Below, one piece after another: positions 1 through 9,175 of a stretch of 64,000 nucleotides of DNA. Origin of the DNA: Lepidodermella squamata (Eukaryota > Gastrotricha); assembly GCA_047495785.1 (NCBI GenBank), contig JBLDXI010000024.1, forward strand, positions 4,092,001 through 4,156,000, read 5' to 3'. Below the pieces are notes generated by a model. It saw only the letters and a program-made list of their open reading frames with translations. It was not told where the DNA came from and searched no databases. Both the position numbers and the translations under genes were made by a program. Positions within the stretch are counted from its first letter, which is position 1. Each line of letters begins with the position of its first letter.

Positions 1-1099
1 AGAGGTAGTCTCGCTGTCTGGGGCCTTCTTCATCAACTTCACAATCGACTGCTTGGCTGAATCAGCTGTTAAGTACAACGCTACTCGCTCCGTTCCTTCA
101 TTTGGTATGATAAACAACGCTGAGGACTACTGGCGGCCACCGCTTACTTTCATGACCAGCCGTGATGACCTCGGACTCACCCAAACTGTGCACCCTATGT
201 ATCTGGTGTATCCATTCCAGGGTATTCTAGTTTACTCTCTGGCTGGAATTTTCACGCTGCGATGCCCTATGGTATTTGAAACGTAAGTTTACGGCTGAAG
301 TATCAGGTTATGACGCCGCTATATTGATAGAGGATGATACTTGATATTTAACTGAATTCATTGCCTAAGAATGAGGAGAAGCCCAACAGTTGCCTGAAAG
401 CTCAGCATTAAATAGTCCACAAATTTTACTATTGTTGATGCATTCTTTCCTAAAAGGTTCCCATTCGACGTTCAAACATGCAAAGTCAAATTCGCACTGT
501 GGCTACCCAGCAGCGTAGTCTCTCTTAAAACACACGGACTGACTTTTATATCTGGCCGAGAGCATTTTTTGAGTGTAAATTCTGGTTGGAAGCTTTTGAA
601 TGCTTCTAGCGAATCTTACATCGAGTCTAAGCCGCCATTAAGCCGCTATACGCTTCTCACGACATTCACCATTAAGCGTCGCCCAGACTACTTTATTCTA
701 AACATAATCCTACCGTGCTACTTTTTGACTGCAGCCGAGCTGGTAACATTTTTCATGCCGATGGAGGATTCAGGGCGAGCAAGTTATGCAGTGACTATTC
801 TTCTGAGCTTCACCGTCATTCAAGCTCAGGTTCAGTCCAACATTCCTAGGACTCCGGAGAACATTCTAATAAACGATGTAATTCAAGCCGAATCGATCTC
901 AGCCCTGTTGGTGACAATTTACGCTGGCTTGACGTGCGCGTGGTACAACTCGTGCAGTGAAACGGCAGAAAAAGTGAGAACTGTTTTCCGCTGGAAAATT
1001 CGAATTTGCCGTCTGGTGGATTTAATCGCGGGTTTAACTCTGTCTGTAATTTTAATTTTTGTCAATGTGATAGCCGGGTCGCTAATTTATGCAGGATAA
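1..1099 (+). CDS. Cys-loop ligand-gated ion channel subunit, 5' end outside window
   Basis: Pentameric ligand-gated channel subunit of the plasma membrane. Two exons are visible: 2-282 (continuing upstream) and 457-1099, with a 174-bp GT-AG intron in phase 2. The splice joins the Cys-loop: a Cys, 13 residues ending in FPFDVQT, then the second Cys, as the family requires. M1 begins after a TIKRRPDYF motif and has LPC; M2 contains TILLSFTV; M3 and M4 follow. The M3-M4 cytoplasmic loop is very short (about 20-25 residues) and the protein ends right after M4. At the M1-M2 turn, the position that holds Glu (-1') in cation channels is Gly here, while the tandem copy at 2680 keeps Glu. The ligand is unknown. 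The two genes share the intron position and most of the sequence, so they are tandem duplicates. Confidence 0.9.
374..415 (-). pseudogene. U5 snRNA 3'-half fragment inside the receptor intron
   Basis: This intronic stretch reads GGAGAAGCCCAA, then a diverged middle, then a GCCTGAAAGCTCA-like block. It matches the 3' terminal stem and adjacent part of the two full U5 genes at 4482 and 6824 with scattered changes. Loop I and the 5' half are absent. It is most likely a decayed retro-inserted or duplicated fragment. The similarity is short, so chance cannot be fully excluded. Confidence 0.45.
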
Positions 1100-1731
1100 T
1101 ATTGAAAAATGATTGCTGTCCTGGTGATTGGATGCTTTTTATGAAAATTATTTTTCATTCTTGAACGAAATGAGCGAATAATAAATATTTAAGGTTTGAT
1201 ACCTCGAACTGAGACAAAGTTGAGGCCAGCTATATCGAAAAGGATTCAAGTTGAAGTAGCACCTCGGCGCGGCATCGATTTGACAATGGCAAACACTACA
1301 CGGCGCTAAAGAGGGTTCTCGTCTTGGGATGCGGCATAAGTATGTCACCGCGAATCAGCTTTCGATATCAGCCTAGTACCACCGCTCACCGATAATCACT
1401 ATCGAAACTTCATCAAATATTAAAGCAGTGCCATCTCCAAGCTCAATTTCTGCTGATAATTGGCTGCCATTGTTTAACAACACATTTTTTGTATAATGAA
1501 GATGATTTGAGGCTTGCTATGTGCTTGATAATTTACGCGAATTCGATGCACACAGCCATTACGATTTATACTTCGAAAACTTTAAACTTCTATACTTTAC
1601 CGTAAATACCGAATTAGTTTACAGTTCCGTCTAATTATAAATAAACGTCTCAGCGATTAAACCTAATATTCTGGACTCGCAGTATTATTATATTCTCAAG
1701 CCCTGGGGAACAGATGAAAGAAGTACTCATA
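1100..1731. other. Intergenic, no gene seen
   Basis: AT-rich spacer after the first receptor gene. AATAAATA at about 1180 could serve as a poly(A) signal for it. No coding potential or RNA gene was recognised. Confidence 0.5.
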
Positions 1732-1899
1732 CAGGGTGGCCAAAAAAGTTCCCAGGCGAATTCTATGCGCATCATTTTGATGAGAAGTTTCAAGAAGTTG
1801 AGTAGTTCCATTGGCAAAAGTAAGCTTCAACTTCTTAAGACTCCACATTAAATTGATGCGCATCGAATTCGCCTTCTGCGGAATTTTTTGGCCACCCTG
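1732..1899. mobile_element. 168-bp Tc1/mariner-type MITE
   Basis: Terminal inverted repeats start CAGGGTGGCCAAAAAA and end with the reverse complement, and inner parts of the arms (GGCGAATTC, TGCGCATCA) also pair. The element is flanked on both sides by TA (1730-1731 and 1900-1901), the target-site duplication of the IS630-Tc1-mariner superfamily. There is no ORF, so it is non-autonomous. The terminal CAGGGTG is shared with the 3.76-kb element at 54999. Confidence 0.85.
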
Positions 1900-1901
1900 T
1901 A

Positions 1902-2679
1902 ATGTTACAACTTGGGATTCAGCTGAATGTGAGACCGTCAGCAAAAAGAGGCACAAAATTTCAAACAAAGGTTTTATATTGCGTGATTGAAAACGCATTG
2001 CCTTCGGAGCTCGGACTCGTATTAACTATTCATTACTTTTCTCGCGGACGGTTTCATATCATGCTATTACTCTACCTCGGAAATCCATTTTCGTTGGTAG
2101 TCCTATCACTCGGAAGTTATTAATTTCCGATTGGCGTCGCCGCCTGCGTCAACCTCATTGTCTAGTAGACTCGGAGCAATGTTAGATGATATAGATTACA
2201 TAATTCCGATACCTGCCTATGTGTACTCCAAGATCGTCAGATAATTCACCGAATAACATTTCGGAGAATATAGCATGAAAACATTGGAATAATGCTTTTC
2301 GCAGTTCAAAATCACATTAGAAGCTTAACGATTACGGGATTTTTACAGCTTTGGGTCATTTTGGGCATTGTTTGGTCTGGAATTAATACATATACGTAGG
2401 AACCCCTTGGACTTTGTATCGTTAAAACACGTGTGTTTAAACAGCAATATTTAAACAAGCACAACCATGTTGTTTACTTAATCATTTTTTCTAGGTCCGT
2501 ATCATAGAGCTAGCTATAAGACTTGATTATAGGTCGTTTAAAATTATGGCTTTAGGAGCTACGGTTATTTATTTACCGCTTCCTCAAGTCATCCTTTATT
2601 TTCAAATTTTCTCATTTTTTCAAGAAATCATTAACTCAATTAATTTGACTCCGTGACGTTGGCCGGAGGCTCTGAAACT
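1902..2679. other. Spacer upstream of second receptor gene
   Basis: No convincing exon or RNA gene is visible. It must hold the promoter of the second receptor gene, but no clear TATA box or other motif was recognised. Confidence 0.4.
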
Positions 2680-3865
2680 ATGCTTCCATTATTCGTTGTT
2701 ATCATATTTAAGATGGCTACAATTTCTGCTGGGGATAGCAATTCGTCAACAGATGAAGATTTCACGCCACTGCTATTCAAAGACTGCAAGTTATTTCCCA
2801 GCGCCATATCGCCGAATTTAGCCAATCCTGGATATCCGGTTAATGTCGAGAGCTTACTTTCATTAGACACGCTAGTCGACATCAACGAAGTTGAGGAACT
2901 TGCCGAGTTAACAGGCGCTATTTTTCTTACTTTCCGTCTCGACTGCCTTGCGGAATCAGCCTTAAGGTTAAACAAAACCTATGCTATTCCAACTTCTGGT
3001 GTTATTATGAATATCAACGACTATTGGCGACCACCGATCACATTCATGAACAGTCGAAATGACTACGGACTTACTCAGAGTGTCTACGCAGCAGCTTCAA
3101 TATACCCGTTTCTTGGCATTGTCGCATATACATATGGCGGATATTTTACACCAAGATGTCTCATGAAGTTTGAATCGTGAGTTTTAGAGCCAATACGAGT
3201 ATACTAAACCTGAAGCTGTTTCTCTTTTTAGATTTCCATTCGATAGCCAAACCTGTGAAATCAGCCTAGGATTATGGCTAACTAAAAGTGCAGTCAATGT
3301 CACTAAGCACAGCTACAATTTTGTTAATGGTCCCGCCAGGTTCATATCGCCGAATTTAGGCTGGAGACTTGTGAATGCATCCAGTGAAATGAATTTTCGC
3401 TCGCTCTCTGGTGTCAGCTATTTTAGAATGACAACGACGTTCACGATTAAGCGCCGGCCTGATTACTATATTTTCAATCTCATTCTACCATGCTTCGTTC
3501 TGACTGCTGCCCAGTTCGTGACATTCTGCATGCCTCCTGATGCCCCGGAACGTGCGAGCTACGCTGTAACGATTCTACTGAGTTTCACGGTCATCCAATC
3601 CCAGATCCAGTCAAATATTCCAAAAACCCCAGTCAACATTTTGATGAACGACGTGATACAGGCGGAATCAATCTCAGCCCTTCTTGTTACCTTTTACGCA
3701 GGTATCACCTGTGCATTCTACCATTCTTCTCACAAAAGAGCCAAGCGCACATTTCAGATCTTCTCGAGAAAAATCCAACTGTGCCGCCTGATTGATTTGA
3801 TCTCGGCGTTAATTCTCTTAACCATTTTGATCATTATAAATACAACTGCTGCATTATTAATTTAA
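2680..3865 (+). CDS. Cys-loop ligand-gated ion channel subunit, complete
   Basis: Two exons, 2680-3176 and 3232-3865, with a 55-bp GT-AG intron in phase 2, give 376 residues. The ATG at 2680 is chosen because a hydrophobic signal peptide (MLPLFVVIIF...) follows at once. The extracellular domain has the YWRPPITF and ITFMNSRND region typical of the family, and the Cys-loop is completed across the splice by FPFDSQTC. M1 starts TIKRRPDYYIFN with LPC; M2 has Glu at -1' and TILLSFTV, then an unusually polar outer half with Gln at 15', 17' and 19'. M3 and M4 are joined by a loop of roughly 20 residues, and the protein stops after M4. It is a tandem paralogue of the gene at 1-1099. Cation selectivity is inferred from the -1' Glu; the ligand is unknown. 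Confidence 0.93.
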
Positions 3866-4481
3866 GGACTAATTTCAACTTTGCAAACTACCGCTAAGGC
3901 TAAGTTATGCAGATTTATCTATTACGTGGGTCCAAAGACTGATATAGAGGCCTGTGTGTCATACTAGTCATCATGCTGATGGCGATGCTTTATAGGTGTG
4001 TGCTTTATTTCTGTATTGATGGTGTCTGTTTCGAAATAAAACATATGAATGTTGACGTGGCAGTGATTTAGGCCCTTTCCTTTTTGAGCATCAAAGGAAT
4101 GCTTCACCAGTTGATGGTTGCGCTAGCTCATTGCGTCTCTTGGTTGCGCAGCACTTATTTTCTTTGACAAACATTTGAAGAAGGTTTGGAATCAGAACCT
4201 TTATATCTAAATTGGTCCATTTCGCTCATCGATTCGTTAGAACTTGCTGAAATTGGATAACTTGAAGGATAACTTTGGATTATGATGAATGAGTCTATGA
4301 TACCGAATTCGAGCATATTAAACTAAAGAAAAAGAAAAATGTATCGCACCAGAGGTTGTTTTCATTGGCACTTCATGTCTATTCGAAGTTAGCCGCGGTG
4401 ATATCAGTTGACGGTAGCGAAGCACGAAGCAACATGGATCTTTACTGCCACTTGTTAAAGATTTGAATTGTTTCATTGAAT
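3866..4481. other. Intergenic, no gene seen
   Basis: Spacer between the second receptor gene and the first U5 gene. AATAAAAC at about 4035 may be the receptor's poly(A) signal. Nothing else was recognised. Confidence 0.45.
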
Positions 4482-4602
4482 TTCGCTTCTCTTCGAAGGA
4501 GAAGCCCAAGAAATCGCCCGAAGGCTCATTGAATGTTCCCACGCACGGAAATCTTTAGTAAAAGGCGAAAGATTTGTACGTTTTGCGCGGAAACCAGAGT
4601 AC
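4482..4602 (-). ncRNA. U5 spliceosomal snRNA, copy 1
   Basis: Read on the minus strand it begins with TACTCTGGTTTC, carries the universally conserved U5 loop I (CGCCTTTTACTAAAG between ATCTTT and AGATTT arms), then an Sm-site-like GATTTCTTGG, and ends in a stem GCTTCTC/GAGAAGC with a short loop. At about 121 nt it has the usual metazoan length. U5 loop I aligns exon ends in the spliceosome. It is nearly identical to the copy at 6824; the flanks diverge just outside, so they are separate genes. Both ends are estimated from homology. Confidence 0.9.
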
Positions 4603-5040
4603 TGACCATATATTACTTTCCTCACTGCTTTTTCAAGCAAACATATTCACTTTTATCCTTATCATTAGCCTATGCCCGTGTTCAAAAGAGGAAAAATGGT
4701 AAACCCCGCATGTGAATCTAGTGAGACTCGAACCCAGAATCTGCATGATGTCAAGAAATTTGAAGTGAATGCCACCATGCAGTCGGATAGAATAAAGCTA
4801 ATGTTTTCTGTTAAAAAAACAGATACCCAATACGGGAAATTTTTCACAATGTTTGCCTCCTATCAGACTGTTCAAAGCTGGCAATGTCTAATGATTAGAT
4901 CATCAGATCATGTCGCCAATCACCGAGGAAAAGTGAAAATGTTTCACATCTGGGACTCGAAAAGGATAAGAACGCAATTACAGGATGAAATCATTAATTT
5001 ATTGTCACAATTCTTCATGCAAAACTTCTTTTCAAAGGTG
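4603..5040. other. Spacer between U5 copy 1 and beta-propeller gene
   Basis: Holds the presumed promoter of U5 copy 1 (read leftwards) and the 3' end of the minus-strand gene. A T-arm-like GGGTTCGAGTCTC is seen on the minus strand at about 4725-4740, but no complete tRNA can be folded around it. Confidence 0.4.
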
Positions 5041-6300
5041 TTATCGAAGCAGCAATGCTGCGACTGTGATGAAAAACCCTGGAAAGACAACCGATGCACC
5101 ATTCGTTGTCGTTTTGAAAGTTGGCGATACTTGTGTCGTAGTCGTGGGAACCTCGACGTAATCAGCCTTGAACGCGTAAATGTAGCGATTATCAGTAAGG
5201 GCATAAATGATGCCGTCACTGAAAATCGTATCATAACCAAACGCCAAATCTTGACTCGCCATAATATTCCCGGTTTTCTTATCCAAAATCACAATCTGCG
5301 AAACAGTTCGAACAATCAATACGTCATCCAATACAATCGGGCGACCAAAGACTTCAGCATTGCTAGACACCGTGAAAGTGTCTACCATTTTGCCATTCGA
5401 AGCGTCGTAGACCAAAATTTGCTTGCCACAAGGCCGGTAGATTCGACTGCCACCAGTCGCAACCTCCATAGTACAGCTTGATACTGAAGTTGACGAAGAA
5501 GTCCACGCGATTTGCTTAGTATTGATGTCATACGCAGTCATTTCACGCTGAGATGATTGCACCAGCGCCAGATTATCGTTCACAATTGTGATGGGACCAG
5601 TTGAGTCGTACGGCATCTCCGCGGCCTGCCACAACCGCTCACCGGTGAAGCCATCGAACTGGACCAGAGAGCTGTTGACGGTGAAGCTGATGATCCGTTC
5701 GTCACTCGCGACTGTGAAAGACCTCGGGTACGCATCCTGAGCGGTTTGGAACTTGTCGACAGGTTCCCCGGTTAGCGACTTGACCGCGACCAATCCGCCC
5801 TTAACGTTGTCGTCGCAATACACCTGGCTGAGTTTGTTACTAGTGATACAGCCGGTGCCAATAGCGACTTTCTGTCTCCATAGCGTTTTCACATCGCCGA
5901 GAATTTCAAAAGCAAACATTTCCCCGGCAGTTTGGTCCAGGGCGTAGTAAGAGGCGTAAGCTTCGTCGAGCGCCAGGGGTCTCGTTATGGAAGTCGTGCC
6001 GTCTGCGAAAGCGAGAACCACCGAATTAACACCTCCTTTATCGTGTCGTTCCATTCTGCCGTTGCTGGAGATGAAGAGAATGTAGTCTTCATAGGCGTAC
6101 AGGCGGCTGTAGGAGTCGCATTCTTGAACTCGTTGGGTCCATTGTTGCGTGAGTTTGTTGACGTTGCCTAGGGTGTATTTCTTGTAGCCTGTATGCTGAT
6201 TGTCGCCACCGATGCCATTCCAATTGCCGTTTTTCGGCGAAGAGAGGCAGCCTGCAAAGGATGCGGCCAAGAGAATAGCTACTAATGTTGCACTTGCCAT
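5041..6300 (-). CDS. Secreted or GPI-anchored PQQ-like beta-propeller protein
   Basis: Single-exon gene of 419 residues. The N-terminus is a signal peptide (MASATLVAILLAASFAGC). The chain then shows repeated blades of the PQQ/YVTN type: an opening GGDNQHTGY motif, then recurring units of the form G...VDKF, GERLWQA and ITIVNDNLAL, ending with a DKKTGNIMAS blade and YALTDNRYIYAF. A Thr-rich linker and a hydrophobic C-terminal tail ending in LLLR suggest a GPI signal or a short anchor. No PQQ-dehydrogenase catalytic residues were identified, so enzymatic activity should not be assumed; extracellular binding is an equal possibility. It lies between the two U5 genes on the same strand. Confidence 0.8.
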   Translation of the reverse strand: MASATLVAILLAASFAGCLSSPKNGNWNGIGGDNQHTGYKKYTLGNVNKLTQQWTQRVQECDSYSRLYAYEDYILFISSNGRMERHDKGGVNSVVLAFADGTTSITRPLALDEAYASYYALDQTAGEMFAFEILGDVKTLWRQKVAIGTGCITSNKLSQVYCDDNVKGGLVAVKSLTGEPVDKFQTAQDAYPRSFTVASDERIISFTVNSSLVQFDGFTGERLWQAAEMPYDSTGPITIVNDNLALVQSSQREMTAYDINTKQIAWTSSSTSVSSCTMEVATGGSRIYRPCGKQILVYDASNGKMVDTFTVSSNAEVFGRPIVLDDVLIVRTVSQIVILDKKTGNIMASQDLAFGYDTIFSDGIIYALTDNRYIYAFKADYVEVPTTTTQVSPTFKTTTNGASVVFPGFFITVAALLLR

Positions 6301-6823
6301 GGTGAATCGTGACGGAGAAGAAGGGAAAGGGACTCTTGAGACCAGAAAACACTTGTCTCTTCAAATTCCTACCATGGCTCGACGTAGGTGTAGCTGAATC
6401 AATGCCTGATTGTGCATAGAGTCCAACTTTTTGGACCTACAGGGTATTATAATATGTTGTTTGCTTATTCAACGCCTCGCCGTTTTTTTATCTTAACCGG
6501 GCATGTTGTAATTGCACTGAAACCTGGGCACGTGTGCATTTATAGAATTCGCGACGTTTTTACAGACTCGCTCTCAGGCTTATCACCTACCACCAACCTC
6601 CAACTGTTCACCCATCGAACGGCAAGAATACAGGACACGGGTGTCACAACGCCGACAAGCCTTATAGGGGAGTCCAAAATGCAAAACGAGGTTGAGTGAT
6701 TTGTGAAATCAAAATTCCTAACCTTTGACGCAATATCTTTCGGGGAATAGAAGAATTGGATGTAGGATTTTGCATGGTATATAAAGCCTATTGTGGTTGA
6801 AAATGGGAATTTGTTCATTGAAT
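6301..6823. other. Promoter-side spacer of beta-propeller gene and 3' flank of U5 copy 2
   Basis: No ORF or RNA of note. Six-frame translations here are short and lack family features. Confidence 0.4.
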
Positions 6824-6944
6824 TTCGCTTCTCTTCGGAGGAGAAGCCCAAGAAATCGCCCGAAGGCTCATTGAATGTTCCCACGCACGGAAATCTTTAG
6901 TAAAAGGCGAAAGATTTGTACGTTTTGCGCGGAAACCAGAGTAT
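6824..6944 (-). ncRNA. U5 spliceosomal snRNA, copy 2
   Basis: Same structure as the copy at 4482: 5' ATACTCTGGTTTC, loop I CGCCTTTTACTAAAG, Sm-like GATTTCTTGG and a terminal stem-loop. Differences between the copies are very few, in the terminal loop and at the first nucleotides. This copy begins ATACTCTGG exactly as typical metazoan U5 does, so it may be the better-conserved gene. It lies 130 bp downstream of a tRNA-Arg on the same strand. Confidence 0.92.
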
Positions 6945-7073
6945 TAATATTTATTTTTTTATTCGCCGCATTTTTTGTTGAAATAATATATTCTCTGCGA
7001 TGTTATTAGCATATAGGCACAGAAATACTAGCAAGAAAAAAAAATATAAATAAAATAAATAAAATAAAAACTT

Positions 7074-7146
7074 TGACGCTGATGGGACTCGAACCCACAA
7101 TCTTCGGATCCGAAGTCCGACGCGATAGCCATTTCGCCACAGCGCC
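7074..7146 (-). tRNA. tRNA-Arg (anticodon TCG)
   Basis: A 73-nt cloverleaf can be drawn on the minus strand: acceptor GGCGCTG/CAGCGTC (one G-T pair) with discriminator A, anticodon stem TCGGA/TCCGA around loop CTTCGGA, and a T arm with GTGGG, TTCGAGT, CCCAT. B box is intact. The 5' flank is part of an inverted duplication (see 7132-7408). Confidence 0.92.
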
Positions 7147-7408
7147 CGTGTAAAACAGTAGGGTGTAAGGAGCTTATGTACACCTAAAATCGTATACCTT
7201 ATGTATACCCAAGCGAATGGCAGATGTGCACATTACGTTTAGCACTAGTGTGCCATATATCTAATATCAGAGCACGATTAGGTGTACATAAGCTCCTTAT
7301 ACCCTACTGTTTTACACGGGCGCTGTGGCGAAATGGCTATCGCGTCGGACTTAGGATCCGAAGATGACACACTAGTGCTAAACGTAATGTGCACATCTGC
7401 CATTCGTG
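7132..7408. repeat. Interleaved inverted repeats next to tRNA-Arg
   Basis: Two pairs of inverted repeats interlock. The tRNA 5' half and its flank on the minus strand (to about 7183) recur inverted at about 7279-7365. The segment 7212-7257 (CGAATGGCAGATGTGCAC...) recurs inverted at 7363-7408. Each pair is close to identical over 45 bp or more, so the event is recent. The copy at 7319 holds only the 5' part of the tRNA. Confidence 0.85.
7319..7365 (+). pseudogene. Truncated tRNA-Arg copy
   Basis: Matches the tRNA-Arg(TCG) at 7074-7146 from the acceptor 5' strand to just past the anticodon stem, then stops where the second inverted repeat begins. The T arm and acceptor 3' strand are missing. 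One base change alters the anticodon loop from CTTCGGA to CTTAGGA. It is non-functional as a tRNA. Confidence 0.85.
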
Positions 7409-7847
7409 GCTCTATCGCAGCTTTAATTATTTCAGACACAACACAAAGCAAATCATTTAAAATCCTGATTTTCGAATACTTTTACTCCCTCGCCGCCTGA
7501 AAATAACTAACATAGATTTAGCTAATTTGCTGGCAATTTCTCACCGTCATTTTTCATCTCGCTGGCGGATACATCAACAGAAAGCTTAAAACATTGGTGG
7601 AATTCAAGCACAATTATGAAGCCAACAGTATATTTATTGTTTGAGCCACACTACGCGGCGAACTCTCGAATTTCAGAGTTAGACAATCATGCAGTTCTCA
7701 TTTCCATCATCATGAATAACCGCTATCTGAACTAAATAGGCTGCATTCAAAATGAACAATTTGCTACAATATTTTGGTAATATACTGGAATGGGCATGAA
7801 TGCGCGCAATTAACAAAACGGGTGGTAGTCAGACTCATTTTCAGTTA
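7409..7847. other. Spacer, no gene seen
   Basis: Unique-looking sequence between the rearranged tRNA fragment and tRNA-Leu; no coding signal was recognised. Confidence 0.4.
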
Positions 7848-7931
7848 GTCAGGATGGCCGAGCGGTCTAAGGCGCCAGACTCAAGATCTGGTCCTCGAAA
7901 GAGGGCGTGGGTTCGAACCCCACTTCTGACA
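7848..7931 (+). tRNA. tRNA-Leu (anticodon CAA)
   Basis: Type II tRNA of 84 nt: acceptor GTCAGGA/TTCTGAC with discriminator A, D arm TGGCCGAGCGGTC, anticodon stem CCAGA/TCTGG around CTCAAGA, a long variable arm (TCCTCGAAAGAGGGC) and T arm GTGGGTTCGAACCCCAC. No intron is present. A T-rich terminator follows shortly after. Confidence 0.96.
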
Positions 7932-8155
7932 TACCTTTTTCGCTCTTTTTATTTTTTTTATTTTCATTTTATTTTTGCATCACGCTAAAATAAAATGCTG
8001 ATGTTATTTCACTTCCGGCATATTTTTACTGCATTATTTGCTATGAATTTCGCACAAAACGAATTATAGCGCTATAAGTCGAGTACGAGCACACGTAATA
8101 TTTTTTGCATGAGGGTTGGGTTGGTAGTAATAATATCTAGGTTCTTAATCATAGC

Positions 8156-8228
8156 GGGGTTGTGGCGCAATGGACAACGCGTCTGACTACGGATCAGAAG
8201 ATTCCAGGTTCGACTCCTGGCAGCCTCG
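8156..8228 (+). tRNA. tRNA-Arg (anticodon ACG), copy 1
   Basis: 73-nt cloverleaf: acceptor GGGGTTG/CAGCCTC with a G-T pair at position 2, anticodon stem TCTGA/TCAGA around CTACGGA, T arm CCAGGTTCGACTCCTGG. A T-run follows at about 8232. An identical copy lies inverted at 12806-12878, and about 80-100 bp of 5' flank is also shared. Confidence 0.95.
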
Positions 8229-9175
8229 AATATTTTTTCCGTTTCCATTTTTTTTATTTCATATTATGTATTTTTTATTTTGTACTCGCTTCTTGTCAAC
8301 CTATTGTGATATTGATCCCAGCGTTGATCCATGAGCGCAGGGAAATATTTTTAAGCTTCGCTGCGCGCGCGTAAAAAATTGCATTTTTTAATTTGCGAAT
8401 TGGAAACAGAAAATTATTGAAGCTCTTGAATTTCATCTGTTATCAACTATGTATTTCTGATTATTTTTCGATTTTTAAGTGGTCATTCCTTATTATACTG
8501 ATTTTGTTGTTGATCATGGGCCGTCCTTTGGTTATTGCGTAGAAAATTCACGTGAGTCTGCGTTTCCCAACTTTTCTACGTCATTTGGCAAAGCCGTTGC
8601 CTAGCAACGCGCCGTACCTTGCGCGTCACAAGCTGTTCCACACGTGAATTGCGGCAATAGCGCAGTTTCATACACACAACTAGAAAGAATTTCCAATAAT
8701 AACTAGATGATGCATGTTTCCACAGTTGCGTTATATATTAGCATTTTCGTTATAATATGCCGTTAATAAAATATCGAGCGCGCATGCAAAAACGCAGCAC
8801 GACGCTTTGCATAGAGCGTGCGTGAACTTCTAGTGACCTCTATTTACCGCGCAATTCCAGCCTAGAAAAAATCCACCTGGAAGATCTTTCATTTTTCTTT
8901 GAATAACTGTTAATAATGTTGAATCTATACCTACCTCAAATTTCACCTAGACGTAGGCTAATAAATTCTTCCTATTAGCAAACCTTACCCCGATTCTGGG
9001 CTTTCTATAGGTGAAAACCCCACCGAGATACTCCGGAATAATTCCAAAAATTCGAGTAAAAAAGTGAGCACTCTTGTGAAAATAATTCCATTATAATAGT
9101 AATTAATTTTAATTTGATATTTGATATTCAAATTGTTCCTATTAATTTTCTAGCGATTTTTTTATTTTTTTTAAT
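8229..9175. other. Spacer upstream of FAM221 gene
   Basis: AT-rich, without recognisable coding sequence. It contains the RFX-type X-box described separately and presumably the FAM221 promoter. Confidence 0.45.
8596..8608 (+). promoter_or_regulatory. RFX X-box motif
   Basis: GTTGCCTAGCAAC is a perfect palindromic match to the X-box (GTNRCC, short spacer, RGYAAC) bound by RFX factors that drive ciliary genes. It lies 568 bp upstream of the FAM221 start codon in a long gap with no other plus-strand gene. The palindrome makes a chance match unlikely; the link to FAM221 is inferred. Confidence 0.6.

Noticed and set aside
4717-4760. tRNA-like T arm (GGGTTCGAGTCTC) on the minus strand
   Set aside because: No acceptor, D or anticodon stems can be paired around it, so it is not called as a tRNA.
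4672-5481. Long plus-strand ORF of 269 codons
   Set aside because: More than half lies antisense to the well-supported beta-propeller gene and the rest has no family features; it is a shadow ORF.
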